Source: an uncultured Bacteroides sp.
GTDB lineage: Bacteria; Bacteroidota; Bacteroidia; Bacteroidales; Bacteroidaceae
Direction of reading: 5' to 3'
Assembly (NCBI GenBank): GCA_905203765.1
Contig: CAJKXC010000019.1
Span: forward strand, 1 to 39,884
Length of the DNA: 39,884 nucleotides
The position numbers and the translations under genes were made by a program. The notes under the pieces are model-generated. The model worked only from the letters and a program-made list of their open reading frames with translations, did no database searches and was not told the DNA's origin. Below are positions 33,397 to 39,884 of this stretch, piece after piece (the stretch's first letter is position 1; every line of letters begins with the position of its first letter).

Positions 33397-34164
33397 CTAC
33401 TCTGCCGACAATTCTTTCAATTTATCTTGCAGATACCGCAACTTTGCATTACTCGTACCGTCTTCTATGCAGCGGATAATTCCTTTCTTATCGACCAGTA
33501 TAGTAACAGGCATACCACTGACCTTAAAAGTATTGAAGAAGAACATTTCATCGGCAATTTGTGTAAACAGGAAAGGACGGTTCTCTACAATCTTCTTGAT
33601 TTGCTCTGCCGTATTGAAGGTAGTAGCCCAGTAAGTTACGTTGGGAAAGAGTTCCAACCACTTATTCAGTTCCGGCATTTCGCGGATGCAAGGGCCGCAA
33701 CCTATATACCAGAAGTTCAGCACCAATGGACGTCCGACAACATCAGCATTCGTCCACACCTTGCCATCGGTATCTGTAACATTGAAATCGGGGAAAGGTT
33801 TTCCCAGCCACTCGTTGGGCTTCATGGTAGCAAGTGCGGCAACCGGCATTTTCTTCCCCAACTCTCCACGCATGCTCATCAACAGTGCTTCTGCACCCGG
33901 AACTTCTTCAGCAGGCGTAGCATACTTCTTAGCCTCTTCCGACAGCACAACACCTTTACGCAGACGCAGTTCGGTAGCTTCATGCCCTTCTCCATCCTGA
34001 TGGTCAATGATGGCAGAAACCTTGTCCGTACTTATCCCCGGCGGCATTCCATCAAAGAACAACCCATCCACCAGGTAATAATTCTTGTTCGTTGTTTGAG
34101 CGGAGCAAAGCCCCGCCCCAACAACGATTAGAAGAAAAAACAGAAAGAGAGAATTTCGTGTCAT
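33397..34164 (-). CDS. TlpA-like thioredoxin-family protein, secreted
   Basis: 255 residues with signal peptide (MTRNSLFLFFLLIVVGAGLCSAQ; the Cys before SAQ could instead be a lipobox). The thioredoxin fold lies at about 120-250, with the redox motif Cys156-Gly-Pro-Cys159 in FWYIGCGPCIREMPELNKW and the cis-Pro region SGMPVTILVDKKG. It is probably a periplasmic thiol-disulfide oxidoreductase. It is the last gene of the BlaI/M56 operon, 11 nt after the M56 gene. Confidence 0.9.
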   Translation of the reverse strand: MTRNSLFLFFLLIVVGAGLCSAQTTNKNYYLVDGLFFDGMPPGISTDKVSAIIDHQDGEGHEATELRLRKGVVLSEEAKKYATPAEEVPGAEALLMSMRGELGKKMPVAALATMKPNEWLGKPFPDFNVTDTDGKVWTNADVVGRPLVLNFWYIGCGPCIREMPELNKWLELFPNVTYWATTFNTAEQIKKIVENRPFLFTQIADEMFFFNTFKVSGMPVTILVDKKGIIRCIEDGTSNAKLRYLQDKLKELSAE

Positions 34165-34175
34165 AGTCTATTTAA

Positions 34176-36056
34176 TTATTCATCTTTCAAAGTAACGGTC
34201 AACGTGGGTTCAGCCTTTACTTTGGCAGTTTCCATATTGATATAAGAAACCGACAAGACGGAATTTTTCTCTGGAACAGACATTCTGAACTTTCCATCGA
34301 CATTGGTTACCGTTCCCATATTAGTGCCTTCCAGCAAAACAGAAGCACCGATAACCGGATTGCCTTCTTTGTCCTGCACCTGACCTTCCACCTTCATATA
34401 GCCGGCTTTTTCTGCATTGGCAGCCTTCTTGGTCGTGATATAAATTACGCCGGTACCGTTTTCATCCTTTTTTACGTTGATGCTTTCTATCTGATCGACC
34501 GATATCACTTCGTCCATAGACTTACCTTCCAGATCTACTTTCACATTATCTATATAGAAGGTCACTCCCGCAAGGCTTGATGATGCATCGTCCTTATATC
34601 CAACGACTGTTATTTCTCCATTCAGCTTGGAACCTATCGGCTCATTCCCTTTCAGCTTGAACACTACCGGCATCGTATATTTCACCGCTACCGCTTGTCC
34701 TTTATCCATCGCCGGTTTCCATTTCGGCATGGCCTGCACCAGACGAACAGCCTCAGCATCCAGTGCCTTATCAACCGAACGAAGGACTCTCGGATTCTTT
34801 ATACTTCCATCCTTATCGACCACAAACTGTACAGTAACCCGGCCTTGCATTCCGGCTTGCCTGGCCGATTCAGGATAGCGCATATTCTTCTGCAGATAAT
34901 CCAGGCAGGCAGGCACCCCTCCGCCGGGGAACTCCGGCATTTTCTCCGCAACCTCTAAGACGGTAGTGCCATCGCCAACCGGTACCGGTACATACTTCGG
35001 CTTCACCGTATCGGCAGGCAAGGCTTTTACGGCAGGCAAAGCCTTCACAACCGGCACTTCCACTGTTTTCTCCATACTTTCTGCTGCTTTTGTTTCTACA
35101 ATTGCAGCTAAATCGTTAACTTTGACGGTGGAAATCTCTTCAACTTTTTCCGAGATTTCGGGACGGGCAAAAGCTGTTACTGCAATAGCAGCTACCGGAA
35201 GTACATAGAGGTACTTCAAACGTGCCCACGGGCTTGATTTTTCTTTTAACATCATAGTGATACGTTTTTTAAGTTTACTGTGATTAAAGCTGTTGGCCAT
35301 AGAGTAGAGCCTTGTGCCGACAGCTTTTTTTATTAATAATAATTGGTATTGTTTCGCGTCCACGCCTTCCTTTATCACGGTTTCATCCGCTTCGAACTCA
35401 TGAATATTCTGCAACTCCTGCTTCAGCAACCACGAAGCCGGATTGAACCATTGCAGGAAGATACAAAGGTCTGCCACCAGCAAGTCCCAGGAATGCCGGT
35501 TATGGATATGGGCAAGCTCATGAATCAGAATCTCCCGTCCGTCCTCCTCCAAGTCTTTCCGGGAGATAACGATATACTTCATCCAACTGAACGGAGCGAT
35601 GTCACGGTCGTGCACAATCAAAGTCACGTGTTCATCCTTTCCCGGCATATAATTGTCAATCTGCTCTTTTCGTCCCGACTTAATCAACAGCATCAGCCGT
35701 ACCAATGAATAAAGATTACGGAAAGCAAAGAAAAGGATTCCTGCCAGATAGACCAGCAATGCCATTTGTATCCAAGTACCGGTGGAACCCTGCACCTGCG
35801 CTCCGGCATCCGCCGAGTTCATGGCATCCGCCATCATCAGCAGTTGTTCCAGCGTAAGCATGGTTTGAGTCATTTCCGTCTGTTGCTTCACGCTGACTTC
35901 AATCAGCGGCAGCAGGCAGGACAACAGCAAGATGCCCAGCAAGGCAAAACGATTGAACCGATGGAAAGTCTCGCGAGTCATCAGCAGACGGTAAAACAGA
36001 TAGAATATCGCCAGGCAGATGGATGATTTGAGTATATAAACAAAGAATAAGCCCAT
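34176..36056 (-). CDS. M56 (BlaR1-type) metallopeptidase fused to TonB C-terminal, plug-like and carboxypeptidase-regulatory domains
   Basis: 626 residues. Four membrane segments (about 3-22, 36-53, 95-115, 281-298) carry a cytosolic zinc protease with HELAH at 179-183 and a Glu/Asp ligand region near 217-224. Past the last membrane segment are a TonB C-terminal domain (about 372-470, MPEFPGGGVPACLDYLQKNMRYPESA), a plug-like segment (about 495-545, VTFYIDNVKVDLEGKSMDEV and INVKKDENGTGVIYITTKK) and a CarbopepD_reg-like domain (about 554-626). It probably senses a periplasmic or envelope signal and cleaves its partner repressor BlaI, encoded 22 nt upstream in the same operon. Confidence 0.9.
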   Translation of the reverse strand: MGLFFVYILKSSICLAIFYLFYRLLMTRETFHRFNRFALLGILLLSCLLPLIEVSVKQQTEMTQTMLTLEQLLMMADAMNSADAGAQVQGSTGTWIQMALLVYLAGILFFAFRNLYSLVRLMLLIKSGRKEQIDNYMPGKDEHVTLIVHDRDIAPFSWMKYIVISRKDLEEDGREILIHELAHIHNRHSWDLLVADLCIFLQWFNPASWLLKQELQNIHEFEADETVIKEGVDAKQYQLLLIKKAVGTRLYSMANSFNHSKLKKRITMMLKEKSSPWARLKYLYVLPVAAIAVTAFARPEISEKVEEISTVKVNDLAAIVETKAAESMEKTVEVPVVKALPAVKALPADTVKPKYVPVPVGDGTTVLEVAEKMPEFPGGGVPACLDYLQKNMRYPESARQAGMQGRVTVQFVVDKDGSIKNPRVLRSVDKALDAEAVRLVQAMPKWKPAMDKGQAVAVKYTMPVVFKLKGNEPIGSKLNGEITVVGYKDDASSSLAGVTFYIDNVKVDLEGKSMDEVISVDQIESINVKKDENGTGVIYITTKKAANAEKAGYMKVEGQVQDKEGNPVIGASVLLEGTNMGTVTNVDGKFRMSVPEKNSVLSVSYINMETAKVKAEPTLTVTLKDE

Positions 36057-36078
36057 AAATTCATTTATATGTTAGAGG

Positions 36079-36441
36079 TTAGCCTTTTCCTTTCTCTACC
36101 TTTTCTATCAGCTGCTTCAGCTCGTCCAGCGAGATGTCCTCTTCCTCTACCAACGATGACACTGCACTGAGGTAGGAGTTGTTGAAGTATTTGCTGATGA
36201 CATTCTTCAGCGTCCGTTTGCGGAAGTCTTCTTCGCTCACCACGGCATAATACTGATAGGTATTGCCATAGGTGTTGTGGCTCAGAAAGCCTTTGTCCTC
36301 CAAACCCCGTACGATGGTAGAAAGAGTATTGAAATGCGGCTTCGGTTCTTCGTAGAACGCCAGCATCTCCTTCACAAACAATGGTCCTTTTTCCCAGAAA
36401 AAGCCCATGAGCTCTTCTTCTTTCGCAGTCAATCCTTTCAT
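36079..36441 (-). CDS. BlaI/MecI/CopY-family transcriptional repressor
   Basis: 120 residues. N-terminal winged helix (LTAKEEELMGFFWEKGPLFVKEMLAF and HFNTLSTIVRGLEDKGFLSHN) and a C-terminal dimerisation region (KNVISKYFNNSYLSAVSSLVEEEDISLDELKQLI). Such repressors are inactivated by proteolysis driven by an M56 partner, encoded next. The palindromes at 37947-37963 and 37991-38007 are the likely operators. Confidence 0.93.
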   Translation of the reverse strand: MKGLTAKEEELMGFFWEKGPLFVKEMLAFYEEPKPHFNTLSTIVRGLEDKGFLSHNTYGNTYQYYAVVSEEDFRKRTLKNVISKYFNNSYLSAVSSLVEEEDISLDELKQLIEKVEKGKG

Positions 36442-36458
36442 AATGTTCTTAATCTATT

Positions 36459-37922
36459 TTATTGAGATATTATATTCTTTATTTCTTGAAACATCTTCTC
36501 TTTGGCAGACGGACGCGGCAAGTCTGTCTTCACCAACTTCCCCTCTGCATCGAACAGAAGATAGCGGGGGATGTAGAGCGAACTGTTCAGAAGCCTCTGC
36601 AAGTACTCTTCCGCTTCGGAAGTGATGAAATAGTGATAACCGTACAGTTTATATCCCAGTGCATCCCTCTCCCACTTCACCGAGTTATTAGGATTATCCA
36701 CACTGCAATACAACAGCCTAATGCCCCGGGCATCGAGAAACTCCTTCAACTCTTCCTTATGTCCGAACTCCTTCTTGCAAGGTGCGCAGTAAGTAGCCCA
36801 TAGGTCAACCAGCACGGGAGTGCCTGCAAAATATTTCTTCACCAGCGCTTCCAAGTCCATAGAGGGGAACGTTTCCAACCGGGTCAGCCCATTGATGTCG
36901 TCGCAAATAAACATTCCCAAAGCATTCTCCGTGTTATGCCCCTCGCTCTTCATCCTTTCCAGGAAAGGAAGATAAATACTGGCGGGGAAAGCCTTTTTCA
37001 GCTTTTCTATTTTGCTCCGAAAACTTTCATCGTTCATGATTCCCATAATGGCGTACTGCACCTGAATGCCATCGGCATAGCTTTGTTCCTGTATTTCCCT
37101 GGGAGCATAGTTGAACCAACTTCTTGCATCCTCCCACAATCCCATGTCGGTATAAGGCGTTTCGGGCAACAAACCTTCTGAAATCAGCCATCCTCTGTCT
37201 ATTATATTCCGCCGGGCAGACTGTACATCTTTATATATATCCTTACGGGGGTCGTACTTCTCATAGAAATAGCAAAGAATTTCTTTGCGCTCCCTCTCCG
37301 TCAGCTTCTTGGCAAGATAGATGTATCCTTTCACAGCCCATGTAAATACCTGGTCGGCTTCCCGCTGAACATATTCAAAGAAGGGCCGGCTTACCTCCCG
37401 CTCCCGATACAACTGCTCCATAGGAGTGAAGATGTCAGCCTTCGACTTTTCCAGATCGGCTATCAGTTTCTTTTTCGATTTAGCCTTAGCTATATTCTCC
37501 GAGATAGGCACATGTCCCATTATCAAAGCCTTTCCATCGTTATACTCCCGAAGTCCCGCAGCATTATCCCCCTCGAAAGTAACTTCATTATTTACCGAAA
37601 CAATCAGCCGTACCGTATCACCGGGACAAACCACCAAACGCTTCTTAGGGCAATACTGATTACCGGTAATCATGATAAAACAGGGGTTCGTCCACGTAAA
37701 AGTCTTAGTCGCCACCCCTTGCCGAAACACAAAGACATCCGCCGCATTAATATAATGACTGGGGTTATTATCCACCGGACAACCGAAAGACAGAACTGTA
37801 TTATCGGGACAAGCGGGATTCGAGATAATAACAGTAGATGGTTGCGCCATCGTACAGACTGTGCTGCCTAACATCCATAGCAGCAACAGCCAACCAGTCT
37901 TATAACGTGCCTTTGTTATCAT
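36459..37922 (-). CDS. thioredoxin-family (TlpA-like) secreted protein with long N-terminal region
   Basis: 487 residues. A signal peptide (to about residue 26, TMAQ) is followed by a 330-residue N-terminal region with unusual Cys-Pro pairs (residues 38-39, 48-49, 91-92, 99-100), then a thioredoxin domain at about 345-487 with Cys379-Ala-Pro-Cys382 in LVDLWATYCAPCKKEFG. It resembles the Bacteroidetes TlpA/DUF4369-like secreted oxidoreductases. First gene of the operon controlled by BlaI. Confidence 0.85.
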   Translation of the reverse strand: MITKARYKTGWLLLLWMLGSTVCTMAQPSTVIISNPACPDNTVLSFGCPVDNNPSHYINAADVFVFRQGVATKTFTWTNPCFIMITGNQYCPKKRLVVCPGDTVRLIVSVNNEVTFEGDNAAGLREYNDGKALIMGHVPISENIAKAKSKKKLIADLEKSKADIFTPMEQLYREREVSRPFFEYVQREADQVFTWAVKGYIYLAKKLTERERKEILCYFYEKYDPRKDIYKDVQSARRNIIDRGWLISEGLLPETPYTDMGLWEDARSWFNYAPREIQEQSYADGIQVQYAIMGIMNDESFRSKIEKLKKAFPASIYLPFLERMKSEGHNTENALGMFICDDINGLTRLETFPSMDLEALVKKYFAGTPVLVDLWATYCAPCKKEFGHKEELKEFLDARGIRLLYCSVDNPNNSVKWERDALGYKLYGYHYFITSEAEEYLQRLLNSSLYIPRYLLFDAEGKLVKTDLPRPSAKEKMFQEIKNIISQ

Positions 37923-37946
37923 AGTGTTTCGTTGTTTTCTGCAAAT

Positions 37947-37963
37947 AACTAAATAATTTAGTT
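37947..37963. promoter_or_regulatory. putative BlaI operator 1
   Basis: AACTAAA-TAA-TTTAGTT, a perfect dyad with 3-bp centre, 25 bp upstream of the ATG at 37922 and next to a poor -7-like TTATTTG (37948-37942, reverse strand). Confidence 0.65.
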
Positions 37964-37990
37964 CATAAACTAATATTCTTCGTTAAATAT

Positions 37991-38007
37991 AACTAAAGGC
38001 TTTAGTT
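37991..38007. promoter_or_regulatory. putative BlaI operator 2
   Basis: AACTAAA-GGC-TTTAGTT, half-sites identical to operator 1 with a different centre. The centres are 44 bp apart, about four helical turns. A partial half-site (AAACTAAT, 37967-37974) lies between. Confidence 0.65.
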
Positions 38008-38055
38008 TAGAGCCAGGCGTTTAACCTTCCGTCCTCAAAATACCTACTTATGGTG

Positions 38056-38087
38056 ATTGCACATCTCGGAGAAAAGCCGTTACTTTG
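38056..38087 (+). promoter_or_regulatory. promoter of the hemerythrin/LuxR pair
   Basis: ATTG (38056-38059), a 20-bp spacer and TTACTTTG (38080-38087), one mismatch in each element from the Bacteroides consensus, 34 bp before the ATG at 38122. Confidence 0.5.
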
Positions 38088-38121
38088 CAGCCTAATTAGA
38101 GAATTAAAACAATAAACTGCA

Positions 38122-38829
38122 ATGAATGAGCAACATAAGTACCGCGCCACAGACAAGATGAGCGACCTCATCTGTGACAACTACTCCTTATTAATGGTGA
38201 TGAGCCGCTTCGGGCTGTCGCTGGGATTCGGAGACAAGAATGTGAAAGACGTCTGCCAGGCGCAAGGTGTAGATTGCCCTACCTTCCTCGCCGTAGCCAA
38301 CTTCATCAGCGAGGAACAGTATTCCTATACCGGAAAGGAGAACGACTTCTCCATCGCCGCCCTCATGGATTACCTGAAACGCGCCCATACCTACTTCCTC
38401 GACTTCAACCTGCCCGGCATCCGCCGCAAACTCATCGAAGCCATCGACTGCTCGGAGACGGACAACGACGTGGCATACCTCATCCTGAAGTTCTTCGACG
38501 AGTATGCCAAGGAAGTGCGCCGCCACATGGAGTACGAGAACGAGGCCGTGTTCACCTACGTAGAACAATTGCTCCAAGGGCGCCTCTCCGATGACTACAA
38601 CATCACGACCTTTGCCAGTAAGCACAATCAAATAGACACCAAACTGAAAGAGCTGAAGAACATCATCATCAAATACTACCCGGAAAAGGAGAACAACAAT
38701 CTCCTGAATGCGGTCTTGTTCGATATATTCAACTGCGAACAAGACCTTGCCACCCACTGCCAGGTAGAAGATTATATGTTTGTTCCCGCCGTAGCGCAAA
38801 TAGAAAGGAAACTGAAAGATGAACAATAA
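38122..38829 (+). CDS. hemerythrin-domain protein related to RIC/YtfE
   Basis: 235 residues. The di-iron ligands of a YtfE-like four-helix bundle appear as His89 (LKRAHTYF), His135 and Glu139 (RHMEYE), His168 (SKHNQ), His212 and Glu216 (THCQVEDYMFVP). Their spacing follows E. coli YtfE within a few residues. The N-terminal DUF542-like part (MVMSRFGLSLGFGDKNVKDVCQAQGVD) lacks the usual Cys pair. YtfE repairs iron-sulfur centres after nitric oxide stress. Here the overlap with a LuxR-type gene suggests a sensing role, inferred only from context. Confidence 0.88.
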   Translation: MNEQHKYRATDKMSDLICDNYSLLMVMSRFGLSLGFGDKNVKDVCQAQGVDCPTFLAVANFISEEQYSYTGKENDFSIAALMDYLKRAHTYFLDFNLPGIRRKLIEAIDCSETDNDVAYLILKFFDEYAKEVRRHMEYENEAVFTYVEQLLQGRLSDDYNITTFASKHNQIDTKLKELKNIIIKYYPEKENNNLLNAVLFDIFNCEQDLATHCQVEDYMFVPAVAQIERKLKDEQ

Positions 38830-39433
38830 TACTTCTTTGAAGATTGTCGTTGCAGAAACTTCGGTTATCATCCGGAGCGGCCTTACGGCCGTATTGAAAC
38901 GCATTCCCAACCTGAATGCGCACCCCATCGAAGTATCGTCCATGGACTCCCTGCGAAACTTCCTGCACATACACCCCACGGACATCGTCCTCATCAACCC
39001 CACTTTCGGCGGATGGTTCGACCTGCCCGCCTTCAAAGCGGAACTGGGGAAAAGCGGCACCAAATACATTGCCGTAGTATGTTCCGTCATCGACAACAAT
39101 ATACTGAAGGAATATGACGAGAACTTCGCCATCTGCGATGACATCGATGTGATAGCCTCCAAAATAAACCATCTGTTGCACACCGAAGAGGAAGAAGAGA
39201 AAGACAACGAACAGGAAACCCTGAGCCAACGCGAAAAGGAAATCATCACCTGCGTCGTGAAAGGCATGACCAACAAAGCCATTGCCGACAAGCTGTACCT
39301 CTCCATCCATACCGTCATCACCCACCGCCGCAACATCGCCCGCAAGTTGCAGATTCACTCTCCGGCAGGCCTTACCATCTATGCCATTGTGAACAAGCTG
39401 GTGGAGCTAAGTGAGATAAAGGACTCTTTATAA
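38819..39433 (+). CDS. LuxR/NarL-type regulator with degenerate receiver domain
   Basis: 204 residues, overlapping the hemerythrin gene by 11 nt, so translationally coupled. Residues 7-120 look like a receiver fold (LKIVVAETSVIIRSGLTAVL) but the phosphoacceptor position is Asn60 (TDIVLINPTFGG), the acidic pair is reduced to Glu13, and no KPF lysine is seen. An acidic linker (EEEEEKDNEQE) joins a LuxR helix-turn-helix at about 134-195 (LSQREKEIITCVVKGMTNKAIADKL, then SIHTVITHRRNIARKL). It probably works without phosphorylation, perhaps through the hemerythrin partner. Confidence 0.88.
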   Translation: MNNNTSLKIVVAETSVIIRSGLTAVLKRIPNLNAHPIEVSSMDSLRNFLHIHPTDIVLINPTFGGWFDLPAFKAELGKSGTKYIAVVCSVIDNNILKEYDENFAICDDIDVIASKINHLLHTEEEEEKDNEQETLSQREKEIITCVVKGMTNKAIADKLYLSIHTVITHRRNIARKLQIHSPAGLTIYAIVNKLVELSEIKDSL

Positions 39434-39450
39434 TGACTGTAAAAGAGGGA

Positions 39451-39481
39451 TTCACCACAGAGGGCACAGAGTCTCACAGAG
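39451..39481 (+). repeat. single arm of the CACAGAGGACACAGAG repeat
   Basis: 31 nt identical to 5874-5904 except for one A-to-G change, without a nearby inverted partner, 18 nt after the LuxR gene stop. Confidence 0.8.
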
Positions 39482-39569
39482 TTTTTGGGATTAAGATTTA
39501 TCGACCTATTTAACCCTCTCTTTTATCTCATTTCCCTGTACTTATCTTTTTGATATATAGTGTGCTGCA

Positions 39570-39798
39570 GTTTCCTGACGGTAGGACACGACCGTTCCTG
39601 CCTTTAGGAACGAGCGTTTCTGCCTTTGGATACGGGCGTTTCTCCTTTAGGAAACGAGCGTGTCCGCTTGGGGTGACAATCGTGTCCGCTTGGGGTGACG
39701 GAAGTGTCCGCTTGGGGAGACGGGCGTGGTTCCCTGGGGAGACAAATACAAGGCAAATGAACGACACCGGGGAAGGCATTGTCCGACACCGGGAAAGG
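39570..39798. repeat. tandem array of 22-bp palindromic units
   Basis: After a 24-bp first unit (39570-39593), units of exactly 22 bp start at 39594, 39616, 39638, 39660, 39682, 39704 and 39726. CGACACCGGG recurs with the same 22-bp step at 39762 and 39784. Many units contain a small dyad, for example GTTCCT/AGGAAC (39594-39611) and GTTTC/GAAAC (39638-39655). The 451-bp gap from 39434 to the window end holds this array, the repeat arm 39451-39481 and the promoter at 39825-39856, but no convincing gene. Confidence 0.8.
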
Positions 39799-39824
39799 TA
39801 CTTTTTATCTTTTTTTACTTTTCG

Positions 39825-39856
39825 CTTGTTTCTTTCAAAAACAACTTCTACCTTTG
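39825..39856 (+). promoter_or_regulatory. promoter for a gene beyond the right edge
   Basis: CTTG (39825-39828), a 20-bp spacer and TACCTTTG (39849-39856). The -7 element is an exact TAnnTTTG match. It implies a rightward gene starting just outside the window. Confidence 0.5.
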
Positions 39857-39884
39857 GGGCTGCGTAGGAGCGCCTACCAAATTG

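Noticed and set aside
39528..39779. Reverse-strand ORF of 83 codons over the 22-bp array with repeated Pro/Lys-rich peptides
   Set aside because: The 22-bp period passes through all three frames, so the repeated peptides follow from the DNA repeat. Composition is not protein-like, no start context is seen, and an overlapping ORF exists on the other strand.
39570..39798. CRISPR array
   Set aside because: Units are contiguous 22-bp repeats without unique spacers, and no cas genes are in the window.

Overview
The window reads as a chromosomal segment of a gut Bacteroides or close relative. Evidence: repeated Bacteroidales-type promoter elements (TTTG, about 18-20 bp, TAnnTTTG) instead of sigma-70 boxes, a fused lpxC/fabZ gene, a Bacteroidales-type DUF3256 gene, a UpxY-type capsule antiterminator, and many intergenic palindromic repeats typical of this group. 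The species cannot be fixed from the sequence alone. No rRNA, tRNA, CRISPR array, transposase, integrase or prophage gene was seen.

Left edge (1-1179): the 5' part of a UpxY/NusG-like gene leaves the window leftward, which suggests the start of a capsular or surface polysaccharide locus. Between it and the next gene lies a roughly 300-bp AT-rich segment bounded by 22-bp perfect inverted repeats. It carries one clear promoter, now pointing away from upxY. This looks like a phase-variable invertible promoter in the OFF orientation and is the most notable element here.

1180-9897 holds mixed genes: a YitT membrane protein, DUF3256, free methionine-(R)-sulfoxide reductase, a HigBA toxin-antitoxin pair, an EamA transporter, truA, a DUF5715 lipoprotein, nnr and a POT peptide transporter. 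9941-20962 is a long rightward housekeeping run: hpt, adk, obgE, pgeF-like, a B3/4 protein, an M23 peptidase, phoH, an AT-rich four-helix-bundle gene that looks inserted, purC, menG, aroE, an alpha/beta hydrolase, a TPM protein and lemA. An ECF sigma factor with a membrane coiled-coil partner (21046-22109) runs the other way. 22440-31981 resumes rightward with purM, a small membrane protein, prfA, pyrF, an HD phosphohydrolase, the lipid A genes lpxD, lpxC/fabZ and lpxA, a pRiA4b ORF3-like gene and miaA.

Right part: 32017-37922 is leftward, with an Ntn-hydrolase followed upstream by a four-gene operon (thioredoxin-like, BlaI, M56-TonB chimera, TlpA) preceded by two identical-half-site 17-bp palindromes that look like BlaI operators. 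38122-39433 is a two-gene unit: a hemerythrin-like di-iron protein overlapping a LuxR/NarL-type regulator whose receiver lacks the phosphoacceptor Asp. The window ends with a tandem array of 22-bp units and a promoter for a gene to the right.

Several palindromic repeat families sit at gene ends, and in some cases they encode the last codons of the adjacent gene (truA, phoH, the four-helix-bundle gene) or hold the stop codons of two converging genes. Two separate intergenic arrays have exactly 22-bp periodicity; I cannot assign them to a described element.
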